Shown here: in pieces, positions 1 to 8,716 of the stretch
Layout of the letters: each line of letters starts with the position of its first letter
How positions within the stretch are numbered: the stretch's first letter is position 1
DNA from: Thiogranum sp.
GTDB lineage: Bacteria > Pseudomonadota > Gammaproteobacteria > DSM-19610
Direction: 5' to 3'
NCBI GenBank assembly: GCA_030148805.1
Contig: JASBSS010000026.1
Span: 186,001-250,000, forward strand
DNA length: 64,000 nt
Translations under genes and position numbers: made by a program
Notes under the pieces: generated by a model
Database searches by the model: none
Told to the model about the DNA's origin: nothing
The model's input: the letters and a program-made list of their open reading frames with translations, nothing else

Positions 1-2088
1 CGTCGGCGGCGGCCGCGGCGGGATGCTGACGTCATTGTCCGTAATCTCACCGACCTTAACGTCGGCGCGCCGGTGGTGCACGAGGACCACGGTGTCGGGC
101 GCTATCTCGGGTTGCAGACGTTGGCCGTCGGCGGGTTTGAAACCGAATTTCTCGCCCTGGAGTACGCCGGTGGCGACAAATTGTACGTGCCGGTCGCGTC
201 GTTGCATCTGATCAGCCGCTACACCGGCGCGGCGCCGGAAAGCGCGCCGCTGCACAAGCTGGGTAACGACCAGTGGGAGAAAGCCCGCAAAAGGGCCGCG
301 GAACGCGTGCGTGACGTGGCCGCTGAACTGCTCGACATCTACGCCCGGCGTGCCGCCCGTCAGGGCCATGCCGCCACCGTGGACAATGACGAGTACCAGG
401 CCTTCGCCGCGGCCTTTCCGTTCGAGGAGACCCCGGACCAGGCGCAGGCGATCGAAGCGGTGCTCGACGATATGCGCTCGCCGCGCCCCATGGACCGGGT
501 AGTCTGCGGCGACGTCGGTTTCGGCAAAACCGAAGTGGCCATGCGCGCGGCTTTCATCGCCGCGCAGTCCGCTCGCCAGGTGGCGGTGCTGGTGCCCACC
601 ACCCTGCTCGCCCAGCAGCACTATCAGAATTTCAGCGACCGATTCGCCGACTGGCCGGTGCGCATCGATGTGCTCTCGCGCTTTCGCAATAAAAAACAAC
701 AGGAGCGTATCGTCGAGCAGTTCCGCGCGGGGACGCTCGATATTCTGATCGGCACCCACAAGATCCTCCAGGACGATATTCAACCCAAGAACCTCGGTTT
801 GGTGATCATCGACGAGGAACATCGTTTCGGGGTTCGTCAGAAGGAGAAGTTCAAGGCGCTGCGCAGCGAGGTCGATCTGCTCACGCTCACCGCCACGCCG
901 ATTCCGCGTACGTTGAACATGTCGCTTTCCGGATTGCGCGATCTTTCGATCATCGCCACGCCGCCGGTGCAACGTCTGGCGATCAAGACCTTCATCAGTG
1001 AATGGGACAAAGGCACCATCCGCGAAGCCTGCCTGCGTGAAATAAAACGCGGAGGACAGGTTTATTTTCTCCACAACGAGGTCGAAACCATCGACAGGCT
1101 GGGACGTGAACTGCGGGAACTGTTGCCGGAAGCCAGCCTGGAGATCGGTCATGGACAGATGCGCGAGCGCGATCTCGAACGGGTGATGCTGGATTTCTAT
1201 CACCGTCGCTTCAACATCCTGTTATGCACCACCATCATTGAAAGCGGCATCGACGTGCCGACCGCCAACACCATCATCATCGACCGCGCCGATCGTCTGG
1301 GTCTGGCGCAGTTGCATCAGCTGCGCGGGCGGGTCGGACGCTCCCATCACCGCGCCTACGCCTATTTGTTGGTCCCGCCCCGAGCGGCGATGACCGCCGA
1401 TGCCATCAAGCGCATCGAGGCGATAGAGTCGCTGGAGGATCTCGGCGCGGGATTCACCTTGGCCACCCATGATCTTGAGATACGCGGGGCCGGCGAATTG
1501 CTCGGCGACGAGCAGAGCGGACAGATCCACGAAATCGGCTTCAGCCTCTACAGCGAATTGCTCGAGCGTGCGGTCGCCGCCTTGAAGGCCGGCCGTCAGC
1601 CCGAACTCGATCGCCCGCTCAACCACGGCCCCGAAGTCGATTTGCATCTGCCGGCATTGATCCCGGATGATTATCTTGCGGACGTGCACGGACGTCTGGT
1701 GCTATACAAGCGTATCGCCAGTGCGGTGGACACCGAGGAGCTGCGCGAATTGCAGGTGGAGATGATCGATCGATTCGGTCTGCTGCCGGATGCCGTCAAG
1801 CAACTGTTCGCGGTGACGGAACTCAAGCTCAAGGCGGTGCCCCTGGGCATCGCCAAGATCGATGTCGGCGCCGCCAGCGGCCGGTTGATTTTTGGTGCCC
1901 AACCCGACGCCGACCCGGCGACCATCGTACGCCTGATCCAGTCCGAACCGCAGCACTACAGCCTGGAGGGCGCTGACAAGATCCGTTTCCAGTTCGATAT
2001 GAGTGAGCGCGAACAGCGTATTGCCCGGGTGTCGCGGCTACTCGACAGCTTGAGCCCTCGCGGCGAGTCAGGCACGATAGCGTCATGA
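1..2088 (+). CDS. mfd: Transcription-repair coupling factor Mfd, C-terminal part (5' end outside window)
   Basis: The reading frame is open from base 1, so the gene starts upstream; about 695 codons of a protein usually near 1150 residues are present. Mfd is a DNA translocase that pushes RNA polymerase stalled at lesions off the template and recruits UvrA. The first residues include VVHEDHGVGRY, the start of the RNA-polymerase-interacting domain. The superfamily 2 motor follows, with Walker A GDVGFGKTE (about bases 508-534), a DEEH box (811-822), TATPIPRT (about 889-912) and the GRVGRS motif VI. The tail matches the C-terminal regulatory TRCF domain. The UvrB-like N-terminal domains lie outside the window. 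The stop overlaps the start of csiV as ATGA, so the two are probably translationally coupled. Confidence 0.97.
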   Translation, partial: RRRRPRRDADVIVRNLTDLNVGAPVVHEDHGVGRYLGLQTLAVGGFETEFLALEYAGGDKLYVPVASLHLISRYTGAAPESAPLHKLGNDQWEKARKRAAERVRDVAAELLDIYARRAARQGHAATVDNDEYQAFAAAFPFEETPDQAQAIEAVLDDMRSPRPMDRVVCGDVGFGKTEVAMRAAFIAAQSARQVAVLVPTTLLAQQHYQNFSDRFADWPVRIDVLSRFRNKKQQERIVEQFRAGTLDILIGTHKILQDDIQPKNLGLVIIDEEHRFGVRQKEKFKALRSEVDLLTLTATPIPRTLNMSLSGLRDLSIIATPPVQRLAIKTFISEWDKGTIREACLREIKRGGQVYFLHNEVETIDRLGRELRELLPEASLEIGHGQMRERDLERVMLDFYHRRFNILLCTTIIESGIDVPTANTIIIDRADRLGLAQLHQLRGRVGRSHHRAYAYLLVPPRAAMTADAIKRIEAIESLEDLGAGFTLATHDLEIRGAGELLGDEQSGQIHEIGFSLYSELLERAVAALKAGRQPELDRPLNHGPEVDLHLPALIPDDYLADVHGRLVLYKRIASAVDTEELRELQVEMIDRFGLLPDAVKQLFAVTELKLKAVPLGIAKIDVGAASGRLIFGAQPDADPATIVRLIQSEPQHYSLEGADKIRFQFDMSEREQRIARVSRLLDSLSPRGESGTIAS

Positions 2089-2690
2089 CCAATCTGCTAA
2101 AGGTTTCGTTCGTCGCTTGCTTGTGGCTGGGCGCCCTGGCGCCGGCACAGGCGGCCGAGATGCCGCGTCAATACGACGTCGAGCTGTTGATCTTCCGCAA
2201 TCTGACGGCCAGTGACAACGGCGAGCTCTGGCCCCGCGAGGCTACCGATGGTTGGGAGGATGCGGCTGCCCCGAGGCCCTCGTCACCACTGGCCACGGTG
2301 CAGTGGTTGCCGCGGGGCGGCTCCCGGTTGCAGGCCGAACGCGCCGCCCTCGACCGTTCGGGGCGATACCGGACCCTGGCCTACCTGGCGTGGCGTCAAG
2401 CGGTCACCGACAGGGCCGATGCCCGACCGGTGCCCTTGTCCGAGCGCACGGGCGATGGCGCCTGGATCGACGGCACCGCCACCGTGGCCGTCGAGCGTTA
2501 TCTGCACCTCGCCCTGGATCTGCAATTGCATCTTCCGGATACGGGCGCGCAAGCGGCGCAGATTCGTCTCACCGAGCAGCGCCGCATGCGCAGCCGCGAG
2601 CTGCACTATTTCGACAATCCGCGCTTTGGCGTCATCGCGGTGATCACGCCCTATGAGGCACCGGCGAGCGTACCCGACACCGCGCGCTGA
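2085..2690 (+). CDS. csiV: CsiV-family periplasmic protein
   Basis: 201 residues with a clear signal peptide (hydrophobic core FVACLWLGALAPAQA, cleavage probably after AQAAE) followed by the family-typical MPRQYDVELLIFRN segment and a C-terminal RSRELHYFDNPRFGVIAVITPYE segment. CsiV proteins are periplasmic and act on peptidoglycan in cell-shape control in Vibrio; here the role is by family only. The gene overlaps mfd by 4 bases (ATGA), the common mfd-csiV arrangement in Gammaproteobacteria. A strong terminator follows directly. Confidence 0.8.
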   Translation: MTNLLKVSFVACLWLGALAPAQAAEMPRQYDVELLIFRNLTASDNGELWPREATDGWEDAAAPRPSSPLATVQWLPRGGSRLQAERAALDRSGRYRTLAYLAWRQAVTDRADARPVPLSERTGDGAWIDGTATVAVERYLHLALDLQLHLPDTGAQAAQIRLTEQRRMRSRELHYFDNPRFGVIAVITPYEAPASVPDTAR

Positions 2691-2707
2691 AACCTTCAGG
2701 CAAATAA

Positions 2708-2733
2708 AAAAACCGGGCCTTGGCCCGGTTTTT
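2708..2733. terminator. Bidirectional intrinsic terminator
   Basis: The arms AAAAACCGGGCC and GGCCCGGTTTTT pair perfectly around a TT centre. An A-tract precedes and a T-tract follows, so the structure works on both strands. It ends mfd-csiV on the plus strand and the 2753-3208 gene on the minus strand. Confidence 0.93.
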
Positions 2734-2752
2734 ATGCAGAGCTGCAACTGCT

Positions 2753-3208
2753 TTACGAGGCTGTCTGGTATTTTTCTTTCGCCTCGCGGGCCGCCCGCGC
2801 CTCCTCGGCATCATAGGCCTTGCCCGACCAGAGCATTTCGTAGGCGATTTCCTCGTTGCCGTTTTCGCACAATTCGAGCACGTCCTGGAACAGCGGTTGA
2901 AAGGTCTCACTCCGGTGAGACCGCTCGTGATCTTCGAAGGTATTCCAGAAAGTCACGATAAGGGCTTCTTTCCCCTTCAGTTCACTCTCTACCGCCTTGC
3001 CAATGGTAGAGCCTTCATTGGATACGTCGCCCTTGTTCAGACAGACGAAGCCGCCGACAAATCCGGTTTCGGAGTGGTAGGTCTTGACGTTCTCGCACAG
3101 GATCGCGACCCGCTCCTGCAAATCGTCCACCGTGTAATCCGCTTTCAGAATGACACGATTCACAGTGACAATACCGTTATGCGGGAAATTCTGAATCAGT
3201 CCGGTCAT
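2753..3208 (-). CDS. Conserved hypothetical protein, possibly ABM-like alpha/beta barrel
   Basis: 151 residues with no signal peptide or membrane segment, beginning MTGLIQNFPHNGIVTVNRVI. The pattern of strands (VNRVILK, TGFVGGFVCL, EALIVTFW) followed by a SETFQPLFQDVLELC helix recalls the dimeric alpha/beta-barrel fold of antibiotic-biosynthesis-monooxygenase-like proteins, but no catalytic motif is visible and I do not recognise the family. The C-terminus is a charged helix (EEARAAREAKEKY). Start choice is firm: GAGGAG lies 6 bases upstream of ATG. The gene stands alone, with its own sigma70 promoter overlapped by an IscR-like palindrome and a terminator downstream, which suggests an iron, Fe-S or redox stress role (inference). 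Confidence 0.75.
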   Translation of the reverse strand: MTGLIQNFPHNGIVTVNRVILKADYTVDDLQERVAILCENVKTYHSETGFVGGFVCLNKGDVSNEGSTIGKAVESELKGKEALIVTFWNTFEDHERSHRSETFQPLFQDVLELCENGNEEIAYEMLWSGKAYDAEEARAAREAKEKYQTAS

Positions 3209-3248
3209 GGCTCACTCCTCATGGGTTGGTGTAGCATTAGTAAAATCT

Positions 3249-3282
3249 AATATAGTATATCCTGAGTTAATAAGTCAAGTAT
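3249..3282 (-). promoter_or_regulatory. Sigma70 promoter with overlapping IscR type 1-like operator
   Basis: Read on the minus strand, TTGACT (3278-3273) and TATATT (3254-3249) are separated by 18 bases and sit about 40 bases before the ATG of the 2753-3208 gene. Bases 3258-3282 read on the plus strand fit the enterobacterial IscR type 1 consensus as I recall it at about 19 of 25 positions; the half AGTCAAGTAT is complete. The operator covers the -35 box, so repression is the expected mode. Rrf2-family binding is inference. Confidence 0.55.
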
Positions 3283-3328
3283 TAGGGCTGACATTTGTTT
3301 ATTTTATGGAACTCTTTATAGCGATATT

Positions 3329-4105
3329 TCACAATGAGTTACAGTCGTTTGTTAACGAATCCAGGGCCGGGATCGCCGTTTCCAGCAGGTGGCGCACCGT
3401 TTCCATGCCCTGGGAAAGGTTGGCATCTATGGCCTCCAGACTGATCTCCCCGTCGTCCTCCCCGCGACCGGCGGCCCGGTTGGCCACCACGGCGCAGCAG
3501 GCGTAGTCCAGGGCCAGCTCGCGCGCCAGCGCCGCTTCCGGCATGCCGGTCATGCCCACCATGGTACAGCCGTCGCGTTCCAGCCGGTCGATTTCCGCGG
3601 CCGTCTCCAGCCGGGGGCCCTGGGTGGCGCCATAGGTTCCGTGGTCGACGAACGCGATCCCCAGTTTCTCCGCGGCGTCGATCAGCAGACGACGCAGCGA
3701 TTCGCTGTACGGATGGGTGAAATCGATATGGGTGACCTGGGAGAGATTGCTCTCGAAATAGGTATGTTTGCGTGACCAGGTGTAATCGATGATCTGATCC
3801 GGTATCGCCAGCATGGGCGGTTTGAGGCCAGGCTCGATCCCTCCTACCGCCGCCACGGCAATGACGCGGTCGACGCCGGTTTCCTTAAGCGCCCAGATGT
3901 TGGCGCGAAAATTCACCATGTGCGGCGGGATGGTGTGGCCGTGGCCATGACGCGGCAGGAATACCACGTCTTTGTCGCACAGCCGTCCATGCACCAGCGG
4001 CCCGGAGGGCTCGCCGTAGGGGGTGCGCATCACCTCGCGTTTCCTGATTTCAAGATTCTTGAGCGTCGTCAGCCCGGTACCGCCGATAATTGCCAGTTCT
4101 GCCAT
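3329..4105 (-). CDS. S-methyl-5'-thioinosine phosphorylase (MTIP type)
   Basis: 258 residues of the MTAP/PNP family 2 fold. It has the N-terminal AIIGGTGL phosphate loop, FLPRHGHGHTIPPH, NFRANIWALK, YGATQGPRLET and GMTGMPEAALARELALDYAC. These follow Pseudomonas aeruginosa MTIP closely. MTAP proper carries a different C-terminal active-site block, whereas this protein has VVANRAAGRG, close to the VVNPAAG of MTIP, so methylthioinosine is the likelier substrate. The reaction yields hypoxanthine, which the neighbouring hpt product would recycle. The stop of hpt lies 19 bases before this start, so the two are probably co-transcribed. Confidence 0.85.
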   Translation of the reverse strand: MAELAIIGGTGLTTLKNLEIRKREVMRTPYGEPSGPLVHGRLCDKDVVFLPRHGHGHTIPPHMVNFRANIWALKETGVDRVIAVAAVGGIEPGLKPPMLAIPDQIIDYTWSRKHTYFESNLSQVTHIDFTHPYSESLRRLLIDAAEKLGIAFVDHGTYGATQGPRLETAAEIDRLERDGCTMVGMTGMPEAALARELALDYACCAVVANRAAGRGEDDGEISLEAIDANLSQGMETVRHLLETAIPALDSLTNDCNSL

Positions 4106-4124
4106 AATGATAGTGTTTTCCCAG

Positions 4125-4673
4125 TCAGCCGTCTTTGACGGCGTAGATACCCTTGAGATTGCGCCAATAGCCGTGGTAATCCATGCCGTAACCGAACACG
4201 TAGCGGTCGGCGACCTGCAGGCCGACGAAATCCGGCTGCACGTCGGGGTGTTTACGATCGTGGTTTTTCTCGACCAATACGGCGCTGTAGACAGCCCGCG
4301 CCCGTTGCTCGCGACAGTAGCGCAGAATCGCCGCCAGCGTGAGCCCCTCGTCGAGGATGTCGTCGACCACGATCAGGGTGCGGTCGGTCAAGGCCTGCGA
4401 CGGCGGGGTGATCCACTTCAGCTCGTCGCCGCCGCGCGTCCCCTGATAGCGGGTGGCGTGCAGATAATCGAGTTGCACGGGACCATCCAGCCGGGTGAAC
4501 AATTCGCCGGCGGCGACCAATCCGCCGGTCATCACGCACAGCAACAACGGGTCCTGGCCGCCGACCACGGTTTCGATTTCAGCGGCCATGCGATCCAGCG
4601 CCGCGGAGACTTCCTGCGGCGTGTACAATTCGTCCGCCTCGCGGCGCACCGCCAGAATATGTTCCTTTTCCAT
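4125..4673 (-). CDS. hpt: Hypoxanthine-guanine phosphoribosyltransferase
   Basis: 182 residues. It converts hypoxanthine or guanine plus PRPP to IMP or GMP in the cytoplasm. The PRPP-binding motif TLIVVDDILDEGLTLAAIL and the upstream TGGLVAAGELF loop are intact. An upstream extension to 4736 is possible, but MEKEHILAVRREADELY matches the family start and has AAGG six bases before it, so 4673 is chosen. It lies between nagZ and the MTIP gene on the same strand; the MTIP reaction would supply its hypoxanthine. Confidence 0.88.
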   Translation of the reverse strand: MEKEHILAVRREADELYTPQEVSAALDRMAAEIETVVGGQDPLLLCVMTGGLVAAGELFTRLDGPVQLDYLHATRYQGTRGGDELKWITPPSQALTDRTLIVVDDILDEGLTLAAILRYCREQRARAVYSAVLVEKNHDRKHPDVQPDFVGLQVADRYVFGYGMDYHGYWRNLKGIYAVKDG

Positions 4674-4761
4674 TGATTGCCTTATCACTGAAGAATGTTC
4701 GGCTAGTGTATGCAACGTCCGGTGACAAATACACACCTGAGGGTTGTTTTCCGCCCGCGGC

Positions 4762-5811
4762 CTACTCCATGTCCATATCGAGCCAGCGTTCGGATTGACA
4801 GTTGTCCAGCAGCCGGGTGGCGTTCAACCAGCGCTCGTCGCGCCGCAGAGACTCGGGCGCGGGAAAGGCCTTGCCGTGCATGCGAGCCAGGCGCAACTGC
4901 GCCGCCGGATCGTGATAGGCGGCGAGCGCTTCGACCACCTCGGCGGCCCGATCGGGCTGGTTGCACACCAGCACCATGTCACAGCCGGCCTCCAGCGCGG
5001 CGCGCGCGCGTTGCGCATAGTCACCGGCCCACTGCGCACCACCCATGCTCAGGTCGTCGCTGAAAATCGCGCCCTGAAAGCCAAGCCCCTGACGTAACAC
5101 CCGTTGCAGCCAGACTTGGGAAAATCCGGCCGGCTGCGAGTCGACCAGCGGATAGAGGACATGCGCGGCCATGACGCCGTTGAGCCCGTTGCCCACCAAA
5201 CGCCGGAAGGGAACCAGATCCTCCAGCTCCAGATCGACGAACCGACGCGTGTCCTGGGGAAGACTGAGGTGGGAATCCGCCGCCACCCCGCCGTGTCCGG
5301 GGAAGTGCTTGCCGACGCTCGCCATCCCCGCCTCGTGCATGCCGCGCTGATAAGCCGACGCCAGCTCGCTGACGATCGCGGGGTCGCCGTGGAAGGCGCG
5401 ATCGCCGATCACTGCGGAAATCCCCCTATCCAGATCGAGCACCGGCGCGAAGCTCAGATCCACGCCGACCGACAGCACTTCGCTGGCCATCAGCCAACCC
5501 GCCTCGCGCGTCAGGCTCAGCGCGCGCGCTTTTTCCTGTCCGTACAATTCACCGCAGCGTCCCAGCGGCGGCAGGCGGAAAAACCCGTCGCGCAGGCGCT
5601 GCACCCGCCCCCCTTCCTGGTCGACGGCGATCAGCAGCGGCGGTTGGCGCAGCGCGTGGATACGCTGGCATAGCTCGCGTACCTGCTCGGGTGACTGATA
5701 ATTCCGGCTGAACAGAATGACGCCGCCGACCGCCGGGTGCAGCAGGATTTCGCGCTCTTCGGGCAGCAGTTCGGTGCCGCGCAGGTCGAGCATCACCGGC
5801 CCCATGCTCAT
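4762..5811 (-). CDS. nagZ: Beta-N-acetylhexosaminidase NagZ (GH3)
   Basis: 349 residues. NagZ removes N-acetylglucosamine from cytoplasmic GlcNAc-anhydroMurNAc peptides during peptidoglycan recycling. The GH3 signatures are intact: AVDQEGGRVQRL, the mobile loop KHFPGHGGVAADSH with the Asp/His catalytic pair, and the nucleophile segment IFSDDLSMGGA. No signal peptide is present, as expected for a cytosolic enzyme. The frame is open far upstream, but ATG at 5811 overlaps the permease stop as ATGA and gives the normal length. The preceding transporter and YkuD enzyme genes fit a murein-recycling module. Confidence 0.93.
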   Translation of the reverse strand: MSMGPVMLDLRGTELLPEEREILLHPAVGGVILFSRNYQSPEQVRELCQRIHALRQPPLLIAVDQEGGRVQRLRDGFFRLPPLGRCGELYGQEKARALSLTREAGWLMASEVLSVGVDLSFAPVLDLDRGISAVIGDRAFHGDPAIVSELASAYQRGMHEAGMASVGKHFPGHGGVAADSHLSLPQDTRRFVDLELEDLVPFRRLVGNGLNGVMAAHVLYPLVDSQPAGFSQVWLQRVLRQGLGFQGAIFSDDLSMGGAQWAGDYAQRARAALEAGCDMVLVCNQPDRAAEVVEALAAYHDPAAQLRLARMHGKAFPAPESLRRDERWLNATRLLDNCQSERWLDMDME

Positions 5812-6608
5812 GCGCGGGCCCCGCGGACATCCAGGCGATCGCGCAGGCGGTCGCCGAGCAGGTTGATACTGAGCACGACCAGAAACAAGGCCACGCCCGG
5901 CGCCAACACCAGGTGGGGGGCCACCAGCAGATAACGCACGCCGTCGCGGATCATGCTGCCCCAGGAGGCGGTGGGCGGCTGCACGCCAAGCCCGAGAAAG
6001 GAAAGTCCCGCTTCGGCGACAATCACCGCCGCCATGGCGAAGGTGGCCTCCACCACCAGCGGCGCGGCGATCAACGGCAGCAGGTGTCGCCGCAGGATGT
6101 AGGGGCGTGGCGAACCGAGTGCCACGGCCGCCTGGACATGCTCGCGCTGTTTGACCGACAGTACCTGGGCGCGCGCCAGCCGGGCAAAGCCGACCCAGCC
6201 GACCAGGCTCAGAGCGATCACCAGATTGCCGATTCCCGGACCGAGCAGCCCGGCCAGCGCGATGGCCAGAAGAATGCCGGGAAAGGCCATGAAAACGTCC
6301 AACAGCATTACCAGTGCCCGATCCCAGCAGCCCCCGAGGTAGGCTCCCAGGCTGCCAAGCAGCGTGCCGGCAACCAAGGACACGCCGACCACGCCCGCCG
6401 CTACCCAGCAGGAGGTACGCGCGCCGACCAGCAGGCGGTCGAGGACCGGCCGACCGAGGTCGTCGTAGCCGAGCCACGCGCCGACCTCTGGCCCGCCCAG
6501 GATCGACGCCAGCGCGATACGCTCGGGATGCAGCGGAAGGTGGGGCGCCAGCAGCGCCATCGTCACCCAGAGCGCCAGCAGCAGGCCGGCCGCAAACGGG
6601 GTTCTCAT
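5808..6608 (-). CDS. ABC transporter permease, DppC/OppC family
   Basis: 266 residues with about five to six membrane segments. It carries the typical N-terminal DppC/OppC region (LGYDDLGRPVLDRLLVGART) and the EAA-like coupling loop AAVALGSPRPYILRRHLLP. The family end is also present: VVEATFAMAAVIVAEAGLSF, then LGVQPPTASWGSMIRDG. It pairs with the DppB-type permease upstream (ATGA overlap) and overlaps nagZ downstream (ATGA). The substrate-binding lipoprotein is three genes upstream. No ATP-binding subunit is encoded in the window, so the transporter must borrow ATPases or use distant ones. The frame continues upstream, but only the 6608 start fits the family. Confidence 0.9.
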   Translation of the reverse strand: MRTPFAAGLLLALWVTMALLAPHLPLHPERIALASILGGPEVGAWLGYDDLGRPVLDRLLVGARTSCWVAAGVVGVSLVAGTLLGSLGAYLGGCWDRALVMLLDVFMAFPGILLAIALAGLLGPGIGNLVIALSLVGWVGFARLARAQVLSVKQREHVQAAVALGSPRPYILRRHLLPLIAAPLVVEATFAMAAVIVAEAGLSFLGLGVQPPTASWGSMIRDGVRYLLVAPHLVLAPGVALFLVVLSINLLGDRLRDRLDVRGARA

Positions 6609-7531
6609 GACGCTTCCAGGCGAATGCGCGGATCGATGCGCGCGGACAACAGATCCGTCAGCAGATTGATCAACACATACGACAGGCTGATGAGCAGCAC
6701 CGTACCCTGCACCACCGGATAATCGCGCCGTTGAATGGCTTCGATCAACAAGGTGCCCAGGCCCGGCCAACTGAATACACTTTCGGTGACCACCGCGCCC
6801 CCCAGAAGGGCGCCGAGCTGCATGCCCAGTACCGTCAATACCGGCAACCCCGCGTTGCGCAGACCATGGCCGACCCAGATCCGCCAGGGCGACAGCCCCT
6901 TGGCTTTGGCCGTGCGGATGAAATCCTCGCCCATGACTTCCAGCAAGCTGCCGCGAATCATGCGCGCCAGGATGGCCGCCAGCGCCGTGCCCAGGGTGAG
7001 CGCGGGCAACACCAGGGAGGCCCAGCCGTCGCGGCCGCTGACCGGAAACCAGCCCAGTCCGAGCGAAAATACCAGGACCAGCAGGGGGCCCAGCCAGAAA
7101 TTCGGAATGGAGACGCCGAGTAGCGAAAAGCCGCTGCCCAGGGTGTCCCAGACGCTGGCGCGTCGCGCCGCCGCCAGCAGGCCGAGCGGCAGGGCCAGCA
7201 GCAGCGCGACGGCCAGGGCGGCGGCGGCCAGTTCCGCGGTGGCGACCAGGCGCGGCAGCAACAGCGCGCTGACCGGCATCTGATTGTAAAGGGAGTGGCC
7301 GAGATCGCCTTGGAACAGGCCGCCGACAAAGTGCAGCCACTGTTGCCCCAAGGGTCGATCCAGACCCAGCGCGTGGCGCATGGCCTCGCGGTCGGCGCCG
7401 CTGCCCGCCTCGCCCATCATGACCTCGACGGGATCGCCCGGCACCCAGTGAATGAGACTGAAGACCAGGGTGACCACGCCCAGCGATACCCATAGCGCGG
7501 CGAAAAGACGGGCTAACAGATACCGGGGCAT
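6605..7531 (-). CDS. ABC transporter permease, DppB/OppB family
   Basis: 308 residues. The protein begins with the family-typical MPRYLLARLFAALWVSLGV and FSLIHWVPGDPVEVMMGE. The coupling loop DFIRTAKAKGLSPWRIWVGH is followed by RNAGLPVLTVLGMQLGALLGG and VTESVFSWPGLGTLLIEAI. It is one half of the membrane channel of a peptide-type importer, with the DppC-like protein as partner. It follows the MinD-like gene by 6 bases and overlaps the next permease as ATGA. Peptide specificity is by family; murein peptide is inferred from the neighbours. Confidence 0.92.
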   Translation of the reverse strand: MPRYLLARLFAALWVSLGVVTLVFSLIHWVPGDPVEVMMGEAGSGADREAMRHALGLDRPLGQQWLHFVGGLFQGDLGHSLYNQMPVSALLLPRLVATAELAAAALAVALLLALPLGLLAAARRASVWDTLGSGFSLLGVSIPNFWLGPLLVLVFSLGLGWFPVSGRDGWASLVLPALTLGTALAAILARMIRGSLLEVMGEDFIRTAKAKGLSPWRIWVGHGLRNAGLPVLTVLGMQLGALLGGAVVTESVFSWPGLGTLLIEAIQRRDYPVVQGTVLLISLSYVLINLLTDLLSARIDPRIRLEAS

Positions 7532-7537
7532 CGGCGT

Positions 7538-8665
7538 TCAGGAAAGGGATGACTGCGGTTCGGGTTCTTCAAGGTCGTCGTCGATGCTCTGATAGGCGAA
7601 GCGCAATTCGCCTTGCGCGCGCTGCACGCTGAAGACGGTGAACGTCTCGCCGGCCACGGTCACCGGCTGGCTGGCGTCGGCCAGATCGGCAATGCAGGCG
7701 ATATCGCAGCGCCGTGGCGCGCTCGGCGCCGGGTCCTGGGGCGCGGCTGGTCGCTGGCGCGCGGGCGCGTCGCCGCGCAGTCGTCCGACCTCGGCGATCA
7801 GGTCATCGACCTGCGAGGCGAGGCGGTCCAGCTCCGCTTGCAGCTCCTTATGCCGTGTGGGGACACGGAAGCGCGGGATCCCGTCCACCGGGGTCTGTTC
7901 TTCTTCGGGTTCGGCGGCGAGACCGGCGGCCACCAGAAAACGCCGGCTGAAGGTATCCATGTCCTGTTGCGGCGCCTGGGAGTCTTCCCGCAGACGGCGT
8001 TCGATCTCCGCCACCCCGCTGGCATAAGCGCCGTTGCCGGTTCCTTCGGGCGGCTCCAGTGTGGCCAGCAAGGGCAGCGGCATTTCCAGATAAAACCCGG
8101 CGAGGCTGCGGAGTTTTTCATGCGTGTGACGCCCGCTGTCCGCGCTGTCGCACTGATTCACGACGATACGGATGCTGCCGGCGAACTGCTCGGCGTACAA
8201 TAATTTGAGCAGGCCGTAGGCGGCGGCCAGGGAGTCGGGCGCGGGCGTGACGGTCAGCAGCAGCTCTGAACTGGCGAGCAACAGAGCCAGCCGATTCGGA
8301 TCGCTGCCGCGGCCGGCGTCGATGATGAGGAAGTCATAGCCGGCGAGCTGCCGCAGACGTTCCCCGAAAATCTCCAACTGCTCACCGCGCAAGGTGCTCA
8401 GCCAGCGGGCCTCACGGCAACCCACCACCAGATCGCACCCGGGTGCCAGCTGCAGTAACGAAAACCGACCGTGGCCGGTCAGGCTGTCGGCGAGCGTGGT
8501 GACATCCGGCCAGCGCTTGGCGCCATTATCGCGGTTGGCGGCACCGGCGAGGGTCACCAGGCAGACCCGTGTCCCCGCGGCGGCCATGCGGCCGGCCAGG
8601 TCGACGGCCAGACGCCGCCCTTCCTGCGTGTTCTCGCCGCCGGTGAGTGTGATGATTCTTGTCAT
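7538..8665 (-). CDS. MinD/FlhG-like protein with degenerate Walker A
   Basis: 375 residues. The N-terminal 230 residues follow the FlhG/FleN-MinD pattern. There is an ITLTGG start, then YDFLIIDAGRGSDPNRLALL (Walker B region), VTPAPDSLAAAYGLLKLLY, IRIVVNQCDSA and MPLPLLATLEPPEG. The deviant Walker A reads TGGENTQEGRRLA where the family has KGGxGKT, so the P-loop lysines are missing and ATPase activity is doubtful. A short coiled coil (HKELQAELDRLASQVDDLIA) and an acidic C-terminal domain follow. It sits between a YkuD enzyme and two peptide permeases, an odd place for a positioning ATPase. A GTG nine codons upstream (8692) is an alternative start; 8665 is preferred by alignment. Confidence 0.7.
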   Translation of the reverse strand: MTRIITLTGGENTQEGRRLAVDLAGRMAAAGTRVCLVTLAGAANRDNGAKRWPDVTTLADSLTGHGRFSLLQLAPGCDLVVGCREARWLSTLRGEQLEIFGERLRQLAGYDFLIIDAGRGSDPNRLALLLASSELLLTVTPAPDSLAAAYGLLKLLYAEQFAGSIRIVVNQCDSADSGRHTHEKLRSLAGFYLEMPLPLLATLEPPEGTGNGAYASGVAEIERRLREDSQAPQQDMDTFSRRFLVAAGLAAEPEEEQTPVDGIPRFRVPTRHKELQAELDRLASQVDDLIAEVGRLRGDAPARQRPAAPQDPAPSAPRRCDIACIADLADASQPVTVAGETFTVFSVQRAQGELRFAYQSIDDDLEEPEPQSSLS

Positions 8666-8716
8666 TGGGCTGAGGCCTGATTGGGCTTTCACTCGTCTCG
8701 GGTGCCAAGTAGCGCC

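Noticed and set aside
4674-4736. Longer N-terminus for hpt from 4736
   Set aside because: The added residues (MCICHRTLHTLAEHSS) do not match the family and a proper ribosome site precedes the ATG at 4673.
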